Source: Mytilus californianus
Taxonomy: Eukaryota > Mollusca > Bivalvia > Mytilida > Mytilidae
Assembly (NCBI RefSeq): GCF_021869535.1
Contig: NW_026262668.1
Span: forward strand, 68,469,558 to 68,533,557
Direction of reading: 5' to 3'
DNA length: 64,000 nt
The notes beneath the pieces are model-generated. The model ran no database searches. It worked only from the letters and a program-made list of their open reading frames with translations, and was not told the DNA's origin. This document shows, piece by piece, positions 44,979 to 55,596 of this stretch. A program made the position numbers and the translations under genes. Within the stretch, counting starts at the first letter, position 1, and every line of letters starts with the position of its first letter.

Positions 44979-45989
44979 TATGAAGTCAACCAACTCGTAA
45001 TGACTTCATCTTCACCCTTTTTCCAATCCATTTGAGCGTTTGGTTTTTTGCACTGCAATGCAATTAACAATTAGAATCAGTATTTTATTTTCATTACTAC
45101 TAACCACATATAAAAAGGGAAAAACAATCCCTCGAACAGTAATAGGTCTACTTAGATAACATTGAAATATTAATGTTTTCACGTCAATTACAGCGTGTCT
45201 GAATTGTTTCTTTGGATGAAACTGGAAATATTTTCGAAAGATGGAATCCTTAATGCCCAAGATTGTGTCGACAATTTATATCAGACATTCCGTCTTTATC
45301 ACCATTATTGAGAATTGTTTAATCTCCTTTAGCTGTACGGGATATATGAATACACAGTTACATCCGGTCGGTCCAATATCTGGCGTAGTTCAGAGTATCA
45401 CATCTATGCACGTATTAAAAGCCCTTGCAGCAACAATTGTTTGAGGGGTCCATCAATAGCCTGTTGCAGGGCAACAATATTTTTTTCTCTCTTACATACC
45501 GTTTCCAGTGGTAGCCTATATTTCCATGTCGACCCATATTGCTGATCCTAGCTATTAGATTCAATGTTAAATCGAAACTCGTCCTAAAATGTTTAAACCA
45601 ATAGCCTCTGCACGTTACGCAAGCAACAATCAATCTGTCTGAATCGAATTTTTGGTTACACTTACTTGATAGCACTAGTACCTGATTTACATAAGTGTCC
45701 CCAATTGTATCAGCAATAAAAGCCGGGTTTCAAAGCTGTTTTGAAACTACGTATTCTAGGGGCGGCGTGAATCAGATGTAGATCATTAAAATTCCACAGA
45801 TGTGTTAAAGTACATACAATCGTTCATCTTGCAATAGTATAGTATTAAAACATTTGACTGTTCTTCCTTTTACACAAATATTCCCCGTTCCAAACTAAAA
45901 GACACATCGAAAGAATTGGTCATGCTTTGTTTCATAAAAAAACTGATTAACGTAGGTACAAGTATCTTGTCTTAGAGAGGGATAAGTCT
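44979..45989. repeat. SINE-like minus-strand piece in otherwise gene-free DNA
   Basis: 45400-45640 reads the minus-strand SINE-like repeat ('gcaacaattgtttgagggg', 'ctgttgcagggcaac', 'cctctgcacgttacgcaagc'). The rest is AT-rich without a supported gene. The frames at 45012-45675 have no motif. Confidence 0.45.
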
Positions 45990-46530
45990 TACTTTGTAAA
46001 ATTCACTCATCAAACAAAAACTTCTCTGGAACGTTAGACGTGTTTTTCAACAATCGACATTCCCATGAGAACCAATTATGCTCCTCTTATTGCCGACTTG
46101 ATTCTTTCTTCATATGAATTTTGCACTATACAGGAGTTCCTTAGTAAGATTGATAAGAAACTTCACTTTCCGCTTGAAGATGATGTCCTCTCTAAATAAT
46201 TTGGGGACTATGTTTAACGTATCTAGCCCATCGAACTTTAAATAAAGGATACAACAGATACAATTAAGTCCGTCTCATATCTGGACTTATCAACGGGTTT
46301 GTAGTTACATGAACAAAACATTGAGGAATATATCTACTTCATGCAAAGCTGGGATTTCTATGCGGGATTTGGTTATAACTTGGATCTTTTTTTTCAGTTT
46401 TATCAGCTCTGCAACGTTAAAAATTAATTCTGGATTTTCAGATATTTTATATTTGGCGTGGTGTCTTACTGTTCACAAGAGAAATCAGTTGTCGAAATGC
46501 GTATCTGGTGCATTTAATTTGGTACCTTTA
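45990..46530 (+). pseudogene. Short PLE remnant with a class 3 hammerhead-like end
   Basis: Damaged RT text: 'gtttttcaacaatcgacattc' (motif B lead), 'ccatgagaaccaattatgc', 'cttattgccgacttgattc', 'gatgatgtcctctctaaat' (motif C), then 'ggatacaacagatacaatt'. Most of the C-terminus is deleted. It ends with 'gttgtcgaaatgcgtatctgg' at 46489-46509: GAAA, stem III ATG-CG-TAT, ATC, then stem I 3' strand TGGTG. Box 1 is lost, so the ribozyme would be inactive. Confidence 0.6.
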
Positions 46531-47149
46531 ATGTAAATGGCGAAGAATGGAAAAATAAAAGAAATAAATTGTACTGAAAGTTTAAAATAATGGTGATCAA
46601 GACAAGAGTGTATAATGTCAATACATTCAAGTGCATAACGAATTAAACATTAATATTGCAATGTTAATTTAATAGGGATCCCATTCAATACGTGTCTGAG
46701 AATTTTTTTCTCTTTTTATTCAGGTGACAAGTGGAAGGGAAAAACAAAATGTCAAAGTTATAATTGTTTTGTTACGAAAAGATTCACATCGAGTAACTCT
46801 TGCTGTTCGTAGCATAGTACTCTGGTATACATGATCCACCATGTAATATGTTTGCAAAAAAATTACGCGTATTTTCCCCGCTTTATTCAAGTTTCCGATT
46901 TACGACTGCTATGACCGAGTTGATAATTTGCGACTAATTAGTATCGTTAAACGTAATTTTGAAACCGTCGCGTAACGAAAACACGGTATTTTTTCACGAT
47001 TTACGACCTTTTATAAAACGAAAACTTGTATTCCACCGAGGAAGAAACAATTGTCAACCTCCTTTCATTATGTCTAAAATTATCGTGGCATCCATCAGCT
47101 TCAGTAGTACCGGCCTCATCAGTAGTGGGTTATTATAAAAAAGTCTTTG
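46531..47149. other. No gene seen
   Basis: AT-rich. 46850-47040 has unusually many CG dinucleotides ('tacgcg', 'gtcgcg', 'acgaaaac') for this window but no open frame or recognised repeat. Confidence 0.4.
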
Positions 47150-48490
47150 TTACTTTTAATTGTCTAAAGATTTTTTACCCAAGGAAGAGATTACATTAAC
47201 TGTTTTTTGGCAAAAGCCTTTCGGAATTTTGGGTCATCACTGCTCTTCAACTTTGAACTTGAATTTGCCGTTTAACATTTTTGATTCGAGCGTCATTGGT
47301 GCGTCTTTTGTTGAGGAACGCGCGTCTGGTGTACAGAATTATAAGCGTATCTTTAAGTTTTTTATAACTACTGGGTCGATGCCACTGCTGGTAAAGGTAT
47401 CACCAACCCAGAAGTCAGCCCTACTGTGTCATTGATATGGTCATATTTATAAATTAACTTACAGAACTTTTAAATTCTTCGAAATACTAAGGATTTTCTA
47501 CGCCAGAAATCGATTACCTTAACTGTATTAGGCAAAACCTTTCGGAATTTGACAACATATTTGTTACGTTTGGAGGACGTGTTTTTCAAAAAACAATCGG
47601 CATTCCCATGGGAACCAACTGTGATCTTCTTCTTGCCGACTTGTTTCTTTATTCGTATGAGGCTGACTTCATACAGGAACTTCTGAGGAAAAGAAAGAAA
47701 AAAAGTTAGCAGTATCCTTTAATTTCACTTTCCGCTATGTAGATGATGTTCTCTCACTAAATAATTCAAACTTTGGTGACTGTTGAACGCAGATAAAGGA
47801 TACAACAGATACAGTTAAGTCTGCCTCATATCGTGGCTTACGTTTAGAAATTGACAATGCTGGTCGGTTGAAAACAAAACATTACGACAAAAGAGATCAT
47901 TTCAAGCTTCCCAATTGTGTACTTTCCATTTCTATGTGAATTCCAGCAGCGCCTGCATACGGAGTAAATATCTCCAAGTTGATACGATATTCCAAAGCTT
48001 GTATTTCCTATCATGATTTTCTTGATATAGGGTTGCTGCTCACAAGGAAGAATGACAACGGATATGTTCCAATTGTCGTAAATACACCTCCCCCCCCCTT
48101 TCCCCGAATGTGACCTACCAAATTAGACTTATCATCGGGTTAATACTAACATGAGCGACACGACGGGTGCCACATGTGGAACAGGATCAGCTAACCCTTC
48201 CGGAGCACCTGAGATCACCCCCAGTTTTTGGATTGGTTCGTGTTGCTCAGTCTTTGGTTTTCTATGTTGTGTTTTGTGTACTGTTGTTTGTCTTTTTCGT
48301 TTTTAGCGATGGCGTTGTCAGTTTATTTTCGAATTATGAATTTGAATGTCCCTTTGGTATCCTTCGCCTCTCTTTTGTGTACTCAATGCTTTTAAACTTC
48401 GTACTTGATTTTGGCCGTTTAACAATTTTGAATCGAGCGTCATTGATGAGTCTTTTGTAGATGAAACGTGCGTCTAGCGTAAAACATTAT
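47150..48490 (+). mobile_element. Internally deleted Penelope-like element type 2 between two pseudo-LTR copies
   Basis: Order: 'caaaagcctttcggaatttt', hammerhead-like motif (47284-47335), 'actgggtcgatgccactgctg', 'ggcaaaacctttcggaattt' (47530), RT motif B region 'KTIGIPMGTNCDLLLADLFLYSYEADFIQELL' (47590-47690), motif C 'FRYVDDVLSLNN' (47732-47766), thumb/C-terminal remnants to 48060, type 2 tail (48150-48365), then 'cttttaaacttcgtacttga' and a second hammerhead-like motif (48437-48482). The repeated text on both sides is the direct pseudo-LTR arrangement known for PLEs. RT frames are broken and the N-terminal half is missing. Confidence 0.72.
48437..48482 (+). ncRNA. Hammerhead-ribozyme-like motif, class 1, one core mutation
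   Basis: Stem I 5' strand GCGTCA precedes TTGATGA (48443-48449; C3 changed to T). Stem II is GTCT/AGAT. GAAA is at 48463-48466, stem III ACG-TG-CGT, cleavage triplet GTC, then TAGCGT pairing with GCGTCA except for one A. The C3 change should abolish the G8-C3 pair and activity. The rest of the fold is intact. The sister motif at 47284-47335 has more changes. Confidence 0.5.
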
Positions 48491-48657
48491 CAGCCTGGTA
48501 TCTTTGATTAAGTATTTGTATCTAATTTCAAGTTGTCCAAGTCTGTCACTTTGTAAAAATCCCTCAAACTTTTCATCCAAAACCTGTCATTTTCTGAATT
48601 TTCATCCAGACGACAATAATAAAAAGTTCTTCTTTATGTCCTTTTTGGTCATATATA

Positions 48658-50253
48658 CAGTCCGCCAAACGTTAAGCACCACCTACATTTATTGTATCGA
48701 AAATTTTTACATTTAAAAAAATCAGTTATTCCTCGAAAAAGAGAAAACATTCATGTAGCAATTTTGCTAACATATACCATAAACAAACCATAAACTAAAG
48801 ATTGTTCATAGAATTAGTGCAAATTACACAAATCAGAAACGGAATTTAAGTTTCACTGTGATTTTATTTTTTTTACAACAATTAATCACCCAATATTATT
48901 AAAATTCTCTACAAATAATCTTTGGTGTGTTCGGCAAATTTAATGTCAATATTTGAGTCAATAGGATGTGTAACCACCTCTCTTCCGGTACAGTTCCATA
49001 ACACGGCGTCACATACTCTGTACAAGCCTTCTGAACTTTAGTTGAAGAAATCTATTCCATTCATCAATAATTGCCACTCTTAAATCGTCAAGATTTTGCA
49101 AAGGTGGATCTCTGCGATTGAGATTTCTGCCGATGGCATCCCAGACTCGTTCGATAGGGTTCATGTCTGGAGACATGGAAGGCTAAAAGATATTGTCAAT
49201 GGCTTCTTGCTCTTTTTACTCGGTCCCAATCCTTGCCCTGTGTGGTCTAGCGTTGTCGTCCATGTACAAGGGTCTTGACGCAAGTGGGTGATTATCAAAA
49301 TGAGGGACTACAATGTTTCTAAGCACCACATCCCTGTATGTCTGTCCGTTCATGTTTCCCTGCAGAATATGCATACCCAGCTTACAACGGTATGAGAAGC
49401 AACCCCATACTGTAACACCACCAGCACCAAATGCAGTCGTTGGGCAAATATTGTTTTGGTCATAGGTAGTTTTATTTTCCCGCCAAACTCGTATTATGCC
49501 GTCTACTTGTCGTAACAGAAACCTACTCTCATCTGACCAATGATTTTTTTGCCAGCTTCTCATGTTTCAGCGTCGATGGTCATTAGCCCATTGAAACCTG
49601 ATTATACGGTTCCTGACTGTTAGGGCAGGTCTCTTGACAACATGACGTGCTCTTAGGTTGCCTCTAAGAAGTCGACTGACCAATGTTCGAACACTAACAC
49701 GACCACCCGGAAGCCAGTGGTGTCTAAGCTGTGGGTCAGGAGTAAATGGGTTGGCTTTAGCACGACGAATAAGCAGTCTGTCATCACGACGGGTGATTAA
49801 ACGGGTCTTCCGGACCTTGGTCTATCATTTACAGTACCTGTGTCAACATGACGTTGTAAAAGTCTGACAATGACGGTGTGATTAACATTAAAATTGTGCT
49901 CCTAGTGCTCCTACCGGCATTTGACATGCCAATTGCTTGCCAACGTTCAGCCACAGATAACTTACGCCTTACCATATTACACAATGACTTGATGAAGGTC
50001 AAATTTCACCTGTACGCGGGACAGTAGGAAGATGATTTAAAGGTATCAAAACAGTGTATTTGTAAAAGTGCAGAAGACCTTTAATAAAAAGTTCCTTGTC
50101 GGGTTTATCAGAGTTCAATCTTTTTGGTCGTTATGCATTTTCTTAGTGTATGTTAAAGGCAATTCATAACACCAAACATTAATAATTTTTTCGCAATAGT
50201 TAAAAAAAATATTGCAAGTTATATTTCGGTGGTGCTTAACTCTTGGCGGACTG
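48658..50253 (-). mobile_element. Tc1-type DNA transposon, complete ends, dead transposase
   Basis: The ends CAGTCCGCCAA...GTTAAGCACCACC are inverted at 48658 and 50253 and flanked by TA (48656-48657, 50254-50255). On the minus strand a DDE transposase can be followed: 'MVRRKLSVAERWQAIGM' near 49970, helix-turn-helix remnants, 'WSDESRF' (first Asp), 'MDDNARPHRA' (second Asp), 'SPDMNPIERVWD' (Glu, about 34 residues on) and 'FRRLVQSM'. The DD34E layout and TA target define Tc1/mariner. Several frameshifts and stops (e.g. after 49216, and in the N-terminal third) make it inactive. Length 1596 bp is near normal. Confidence 0.93.
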
Positions 50254-50255
50254 TA

Positions 50256-50522
50256 TAGATCATAACGTTTCTACGTATTTATACATCCCTGGCCTTGCGG
50301 TCATAAAACTTTCGATCACGATTTTCGTACTCATACTCAGAAATCAACCAATCAAAATCCTGGATTTGGTGTTTCAAGCACAAATTTTGTACTCCGAGTA
50401 CTGAGTAAAGTTTCATGACCGAGAGCCCAGGTCTTCAAATGTTTTGGTTTTTTTTTTCTGATGAAGGTAACTCCAGAAAAGCGATTTGAATGAAAGAAAT
50501 TTGTATTTTTATTTGCTACAAT
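50256..50522 (+). repeat. Hammerhead-like tail with a MITE of about 130 bp inserted
   Basis: The repeat text 'tacatccctggcctt' breaks at about 50297 and resumes 'caaatgttttgg' after 50436. Between them lies an insert whose ends read CGGTCATAAAACTTT and AAAGTTTCATGACCG. Sibling repeats (28228) show the uninterrupted 'ggccttcaaat'. After it, CTGATGA at 50459-50465, 'aggtaactcca' and GAAA at 50476-50479 remain of a class 2 hammerhead, but stem I is replaced by a T run. Confidence 0.6.
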
Positions 50523-50754
50523 TTCACTACGGAACCGCCTTTAATCTAGAAAATTTTGATTGGGTGGGCAAATATATATTCGAGCGTAAATAGCGAAACA
50601 AAAGAAATGACAAACTTCTTTGGTCATTACATACAGTGGCTTTGGTACAGATTATCATTTTTCTAGAACGGCGATATGTACTAGGTGCCCTCTTAAGTTC
50701 AACCTTCTTACCTTCAAGATTAAAAAAACCCAGTTTGCTGTCATTTTGTCATTT
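50523..50754. other. Short unassigned stretch before a PLE copy
   Basis: The first 45 codons of the frame starting at 50620 do not match the sister PLE on the minus strand, so PLE homology starts near 50755. Confidence 0.4.
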
Positions 50755-52600
50755 AGTCCAACTGGTCATGTTATTACTGGCGACCTTGGCATCGTAACCA
50801 ATGAACAACTAAGAGAGTTGTTATCCAAGGGACCAAAATATAGAATTCTCCAGCCCATCAACTGGAAAGTGAACTTCAGGTTACTGATGGATGCAGTTGA
50901 AGACTATGCCAGAAAATGGGTAAAGCGCAAGCCAGATGCACCAGAACTGGACACTTTGTCTGAATGGATCAAAGCTATTCGATCATGCATTCAGAAACTA
51001 CGATGTACTATGAACACAAGGTTTTCTAACCCATTCAAGAACCCGGAGGTTGTGGATGCGTTATTTGCATAACAAATATGTTGTTGTTCCAGCAGATAAA
51101 GCCTCCGATAAATATTGTCTTTATATGTAAAAAACATTATTTGGAATGTCTCAATAAAGAGCTTGGAATAAACAGCAAAACTGGTAATCCTACATATTCT
51201 TTAACATTATTTACAAAGGATGAAATTTTACAAAATCACAAATTTGTCCTTTCTTTTGGTATTAATATCAAAGAAAACGAAGAAAATCTACCGTCATTAT
51301 ACAGGATACCAAAACTTCACAAAACTCCTTATAAAGAACGATACATAGCTGTCTAAAGTGCTGACTACTATTCTTTCTACAGTAAAAGATGGCCTTCAAA
51401 ACTATTGTGATGAAATATATTCAACCAGTGGTGTCAATCAGATGTGGATTTTTAAAAATTCTAAAGATCTACTCCTAAATCTTAGATCACAATCTCTGCA
51501 ATTTTGCAGCAACATTAAAACTTTTGATTTTTCTACGCTTTATACTACTATTCCCCATGCTCAATTGAAAGATCGACTTCACCATCTCACCAAACACAGC
51601 TTTTTCTATAAAAATGGGAATCGTAGATATAAATTTCTTGTTTTGGGTTATAGTAATTCTTATTTTGTGAAGAACCACACTGATTCTATCAGAAAATATA
51701 CTGAAGATGATATTATTGGATTGGAGGATTGATATTTCAACAGACAGTCGGTATTCCAATGGGTGCTAATTGTGCACCCCTACTGGCCGATTTATTTTTG
51801 TACTCGTATGAAGCAGAATTCATTCAGAACCTTCAAAAAGACAAAAGGAAAAAGCACCTTGCGAAATTCTTTAATTTTACTTTCAGATATATTGATGATG
51901 TCCTATCACTGAATAACCCATATATCAATCAGTACTTACATCTCATATATCCCAGTGAACTTGAAATTAAGGATACTACTGATACTAGAAGGACTGCTTC
52001 ATACCTTGATCTCTTCCTCAAAATTGACACAGATGGACGACTTCACACGAAAATCTATGACAAACGGGACGATTTCAACTTCCCAATTATCAATTTCCAA
52101 TTTCTCATCAGTAAAATTGAGAATGGAAATGGGGAATGTGTCAAAGAGACAACAACCCGACCATAGAACAGACAACAGCAGAAGGTCACCAACAGGTCTT
52201 CAATGTAGCGAGAAATTCCCGCACCCGGAGGCGTCCTTCAGCTGGCCCCTAAACAAATATATATACTAGTTCAGTGATAATGAACGCCATACTAAACTCC
52301 AAATTGTACACAAGAAATTAAAATTAAAAATAATACAAGACTAACAAAGGCTAGAGGCTCCTGACTTGGGACAGGCGCAAAAAAGCGGCATACCTTCTGT
52401 CCCATCGTATGGTGTTTATAAATCTCAGTTGATACGATATGCTCGTGCATGTTCACACTATAAGGACTGCATATACAGGAGCGTGCTCCTTACGTAGAAA
52501 CTGCTCAAACAGAGTTACGAGGAGGAAAGATTAAAAATGACACCATCACGAATTGATTAATCTATACGATGTGGTTGTGTCTAAACTAACTAACGACATT
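50755..52600 (+). pseudogene. Penelope-like element type 3 reverse transcriptase, broken
   Basis: Segments in order: 'GHVITGDLGIVTNEQLRELLSKGPKYR' (50767-), 'LEIN/ELGINSKTGNPTYSLT' and 'LPSLYRIPKLHKTPYKERYIA' (to 51350), 'FDFSTLYTTIPH' (motif A), 'QTVGIPMGANCAPLLADLFLYSYEAEF' (motif B, 51738-), 'FRYIDDVLSLNN' (motif C), 'YLDLFLKIDTDGRLHTKIYDKRDDFNFPI'. It is broken by a deletion near 51352 (about 35 bp against the minus copy at 57130), frameshifts near 51070 and 51715, and a repeat inserted at 52118-52388. After the insert, 'YGVYKSQLIRYARACSHYKD' resumes. Catalytic Asp residues survive but the gene is dead. Confidence 0.85.
52118..52388 (+). mobile_element. Mussel-specific short interspersed repeat inserted in the PLE
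   Basis: Begins 'attgagaatggaaatggg', then 'tcaaagagacaacaaccc', 'cacccggaggcgtcctt', 'ggctagaggctcctgac' and 'gggacaggcgc'. I recognise it, from memory, as a very common Mytilus repeat, which is the best single pointer to the organism. The PLE protein is interrupted exactly here and resumes after it, so it is younger than the PLE. Confidence 0.75.
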
Positions 52601-53160
52601 TTTACTACGCCTTAGATTGTGGTTTACCATCTACGTCGTCTGGTTGCTAAGTACCGAACGTGACTTATTCCCGAATATGACTGTTTTCCCCGAGTGTGAA
52701 TTCGCATTGCTATTAGACGTGTCTCGGTATTTATACATCCAACATTCATGTATTTAGTTACGATGTTTCGTTTGTAATTCTGGTTGGATATTATTTTATG
52801 TCTTATCGTTTGTGGTTTGAATTCTATTTTTATTTTCTACATGCATGTAAAATTAAGATAATTAATCAGCTAGTTCATTTATATGATTTATAATTTAAAG
52901 CTACTATATGCACAGGATTAATTTGTTTTTACAGTTTTGATTTAGAAGAAAAACCGACATGGTTAAAAAATACAAATAATTACACCATTACTAACACAAT
53001 TCTATATTAATATTCTTGTAATGGTTAAAAAATACATAAAATAACACCATTTCAAACTTAATCCCAATTTTATATTCTATTTTCAGAAATTTACCTGAGA
53101 CGTCACTTTTTGTGGCGTTGATACATTCGTGACGGACAGTTCATAATTCTATTGTGGTGT
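52601..53160. other. No gene; decayed PLE 3' end then AT-rich DNA
   Basis: 52600-52740 still reads like a PLE 3' end ('cgtgacttattcccgaatatg', 'gacgtgtctcggtatttata'). Beyond it nothing is recognised except 'atggttaaaaaatacata/aat' repeated twice near 52960-53040. Confidence 0.45.
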
Positions 53161-53289
53161 AAATGAGAGGTGTCCGTTGTTATTCATTGGTTTACATGTT
53201 GTAATGTACTATTATATTATTTATTTTATGTCTCTGTCCTGAGTGTTCTTGCGTTTAGTTCTAATGTATTCCTGTCACGTAATGTTGTC

Positions 53290-53540
53290 ATTTTAGCATT
53301 TTGGCTAGCCATAAAACCAGGTTCAATCCACCATTTGATAACAACTGCCATATTTCCTGAAATTTTCTTAAAATGTCCTGTACCAATTCAGGAATATGGC
53401 AGTTGTTATCAAATAGTCCGTTTCTATGTATGCTTCAGTGTTTATGTTGTTCCGTTGTTTTTCTCTTATAGTTGATGTGTTTCCCTCGATTTTGGTTTGT
53501 GACCCGGATTTGTTTCAGTTAAATCGATTTATGACCTAAT
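53290..53540 (+). repeat. Dispersed mussel repeat rearranged into a 27-bp palindrome
   Basis: Same family as 18480-18690, but the left part contains an inverted copy of the right part: 53333-53360 is the complement of 53388-53414 with one extra T. The sibling copy at 18515-18580 has unrelated sequence in the left arm, so the palindrome was created here. The 101-codon frame at 53170-53475 spans it and is not a gene. Confidence 0.8.
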
Positions 53541-54850
53541 GTTGCCTTCATTTGATAACTTATTTAATGTTTCTTGATATTCTGATGAACTGTAAACAAT
53601 CCAACGTACAGAGTTGCTATTGTCCTCTATATCAATTGGTATACATTAAAAAAAAACATGTGGACTGAGTCTAGACGAGTCGGACATAAAATAACGAATC
53701 ACTTTATTTGCCATATATGTTTGTAAATCATCTAGGTAAGCTGTCAAAACTAACTGCGTTAGACCGGAAACAGAAATCCAGGGAACAATACATTAATTAG
53801 GCAAATCAAAATCAACGTAGCTACAATACAGTTGAAACTTCAGATGTACCAAAAAGCTTAGGAAATTAAAGGATACCAATACATGAAAGTGATATCAAAA
53901 GGTGCTCTTAAAGAATAGTTCCAACCTCAGGCTATTCTTTTTATGGTCCTTTGGTGATATAGCTCGTAACGTTTCTACGTACTTATACATCCGTGACTTT
54001 CCCATTCTTAGGTTTGAGTGTTCCTAATGAGTTAAATCTAGATGACTTTTTCGGACGCTCTACAGTTATCGAGATTTATTTTCGTATTACTTGCCTTGCA
54101 TGAACTACACTATTGCGCAGCAACCAAATCGAATTGTTTGCGACTCATTCACTAGATAGTTTCTAGCGATAACATAAGTTTAAGCTAAATATAACCATGA
54201 ATAGTCAGTCAAAGTGAATTCTGGAACACACGGTAGTGACCTAATCTACATGGTTAACATTAATATATGAAAGATATTAAGGCGTCATTATGCAGTGCAA
54301 TGTGTATCCATTAGGGTATGATCGATAACTACTAGTATGTAAAATGGTATTTCATAACAGAAAGTATAAATGAAACAAATAACAAAGTTACTAAAATAAA
54401 TGAAAGAAATTTCCCTCCATGACAACTATTTCCTTGTTCTATCTATAACATTAGTATTTATCGATACTGTTATGCACAGTTAACAATTCCATGGTGTACA
54501 TTTAAGTTTTTCTGTCAGAAATCGACACTATATAGAAAAACTATATAAACGCTTCAAGATATAACCATCTCACAATCTTATGTTTTCATTTCCTTTCACT
54601 ACCGAATCCAGTCACTACCATTAACAATCTTCAAAACTTGTTTATACTCTGATATCAACGGCAACAAATGGCACTCATGTAGGCCTTTTCAACATCAAGT
54701 TTTTTGTCAAGTGCGCAGCCATCAATGATTCCTAGTCAAACTCTTTTTAACCCAACTTGACAACTATAATTTGTCAGTATTTAACTGATCTGCAACAATA
54801 ATTAAAAAAAATAAAGAGTACTATACTAGAATAATTTAAGGCGTATAAAA
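53541..54850. other. AT-rich region, no gene; decayed class 2 motif near 54010
   Basis: 'ttgagtgttcctaatgagtt' followed by 'cggacgctc' at 54013-54062 is a worn class 2 hammerhead tail. No coding sequence is supported in the rest. Confidence 0.45.
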
Positions 54851-54854
54851 TAAA

Positions 54855-55195
54855 TAATTCTTGTGTTGTGCTGTCACACAACTTCTAGGTAAGGGGACTG
54901 GTTTACCGCTCACAAACATGTTTAACCACGCAAGATTCGTATGTCCCCGTTCCTTAGCCAATAGCCTGTAAATAAGTGATTGTCGTAGATTGCAATTTGC
55001 CATATATTTTTTTCGTTTATTGTTTTTAGCTTAAATCAGGTCGTTGGTTTTCTCTTGAATTATTTCACATTTTGTCATACTGTGACCTCTCACAGCTTAC
55101 TATTAGTTGTTTTGGTCCATTATTGAATGCCGTACGTGGCCTGTATTTGCTTTGTCCTTATGGGTAGTTGTCTCATTGGCAATCATATAGTTTAT
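54855..55195 (+). repeat. PLE type 1 tail, diverged and 5'-truncated
   Basis: Blocks 'cttgtgttgtgctgtc', 'aaacatgtttaacc', 'caatagcctgtaaataagtg', 'aatcaggtcgttggttttctc', 'gccgtacgtggcctgta' and 'tctcattggcaatcata' follow the type 1 tail in order. Confidence 0.65.
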
Positions 55196-55525
55196 TCTCT
55201 CTCTCTCTATATATATATATAATAAAAACTATAACACAATTTTCCATACGTTTCGGCCATTATATATATAATTCGTATCAAATTTAGCCCAACAATGTTT
55301 GTTCTTCCCTCAGCGGGATTCGAACCTTGCACCACTCGACCACCTAGCCTGTCGGGTGGTCTTGGGCGCTAGACAAGGTACAGGCGGTGTTGCTACGATG
55401 TCACAGAAGCATGGGTTCGAATCCCGCTGAGGGAAGAACAAAAATTTGCTAACGCAAATTTAAAGATCTAACATTATTGGGCTAAATTTTAGACGAATTA
55501 TATATATATTATGATGTTAGCCCTG
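55196..55525. repeat. Microsatellite and palindromic repeat with tRNA-like B box
   Basis: A (TC)n(AT)n run at 55196-55222 is followed by inverted arms. 'ttagcccaac...ttcttccctcagcgggattc' (55283-55321) is the complement of 'gaatcccgctgagggaagaa...gggctaaa' (55419-55490), both inside longer 'aattcgt'/'acgaatt' ends. 'GGTTCGAATCC' (55416-55426) matches a pol III B box, but no A box or cloverleaf is seen, so it is not a tRNA gene. Confidence 0.7.
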
Positions 55526-55596
55526 TATAACCACGTGTTATCCGATGGAGAATGTCTGTCATAAAGTTGTCACATGTTTAGACGTATATATATATA

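Noticed and set aside
50620-50754. N-terminus of the PLE protein starting at the ATG at 50620
   Set aside because: The first 45 codons do not match the sister PLE copy, so this is fused flanking sequence.
55316-55437. tRNA gene suggested by GGTTCGAATCC
   Set aside because: No A box, anticodon arm or cloverleaf can be folded; the B box lies in an inverted repeat.
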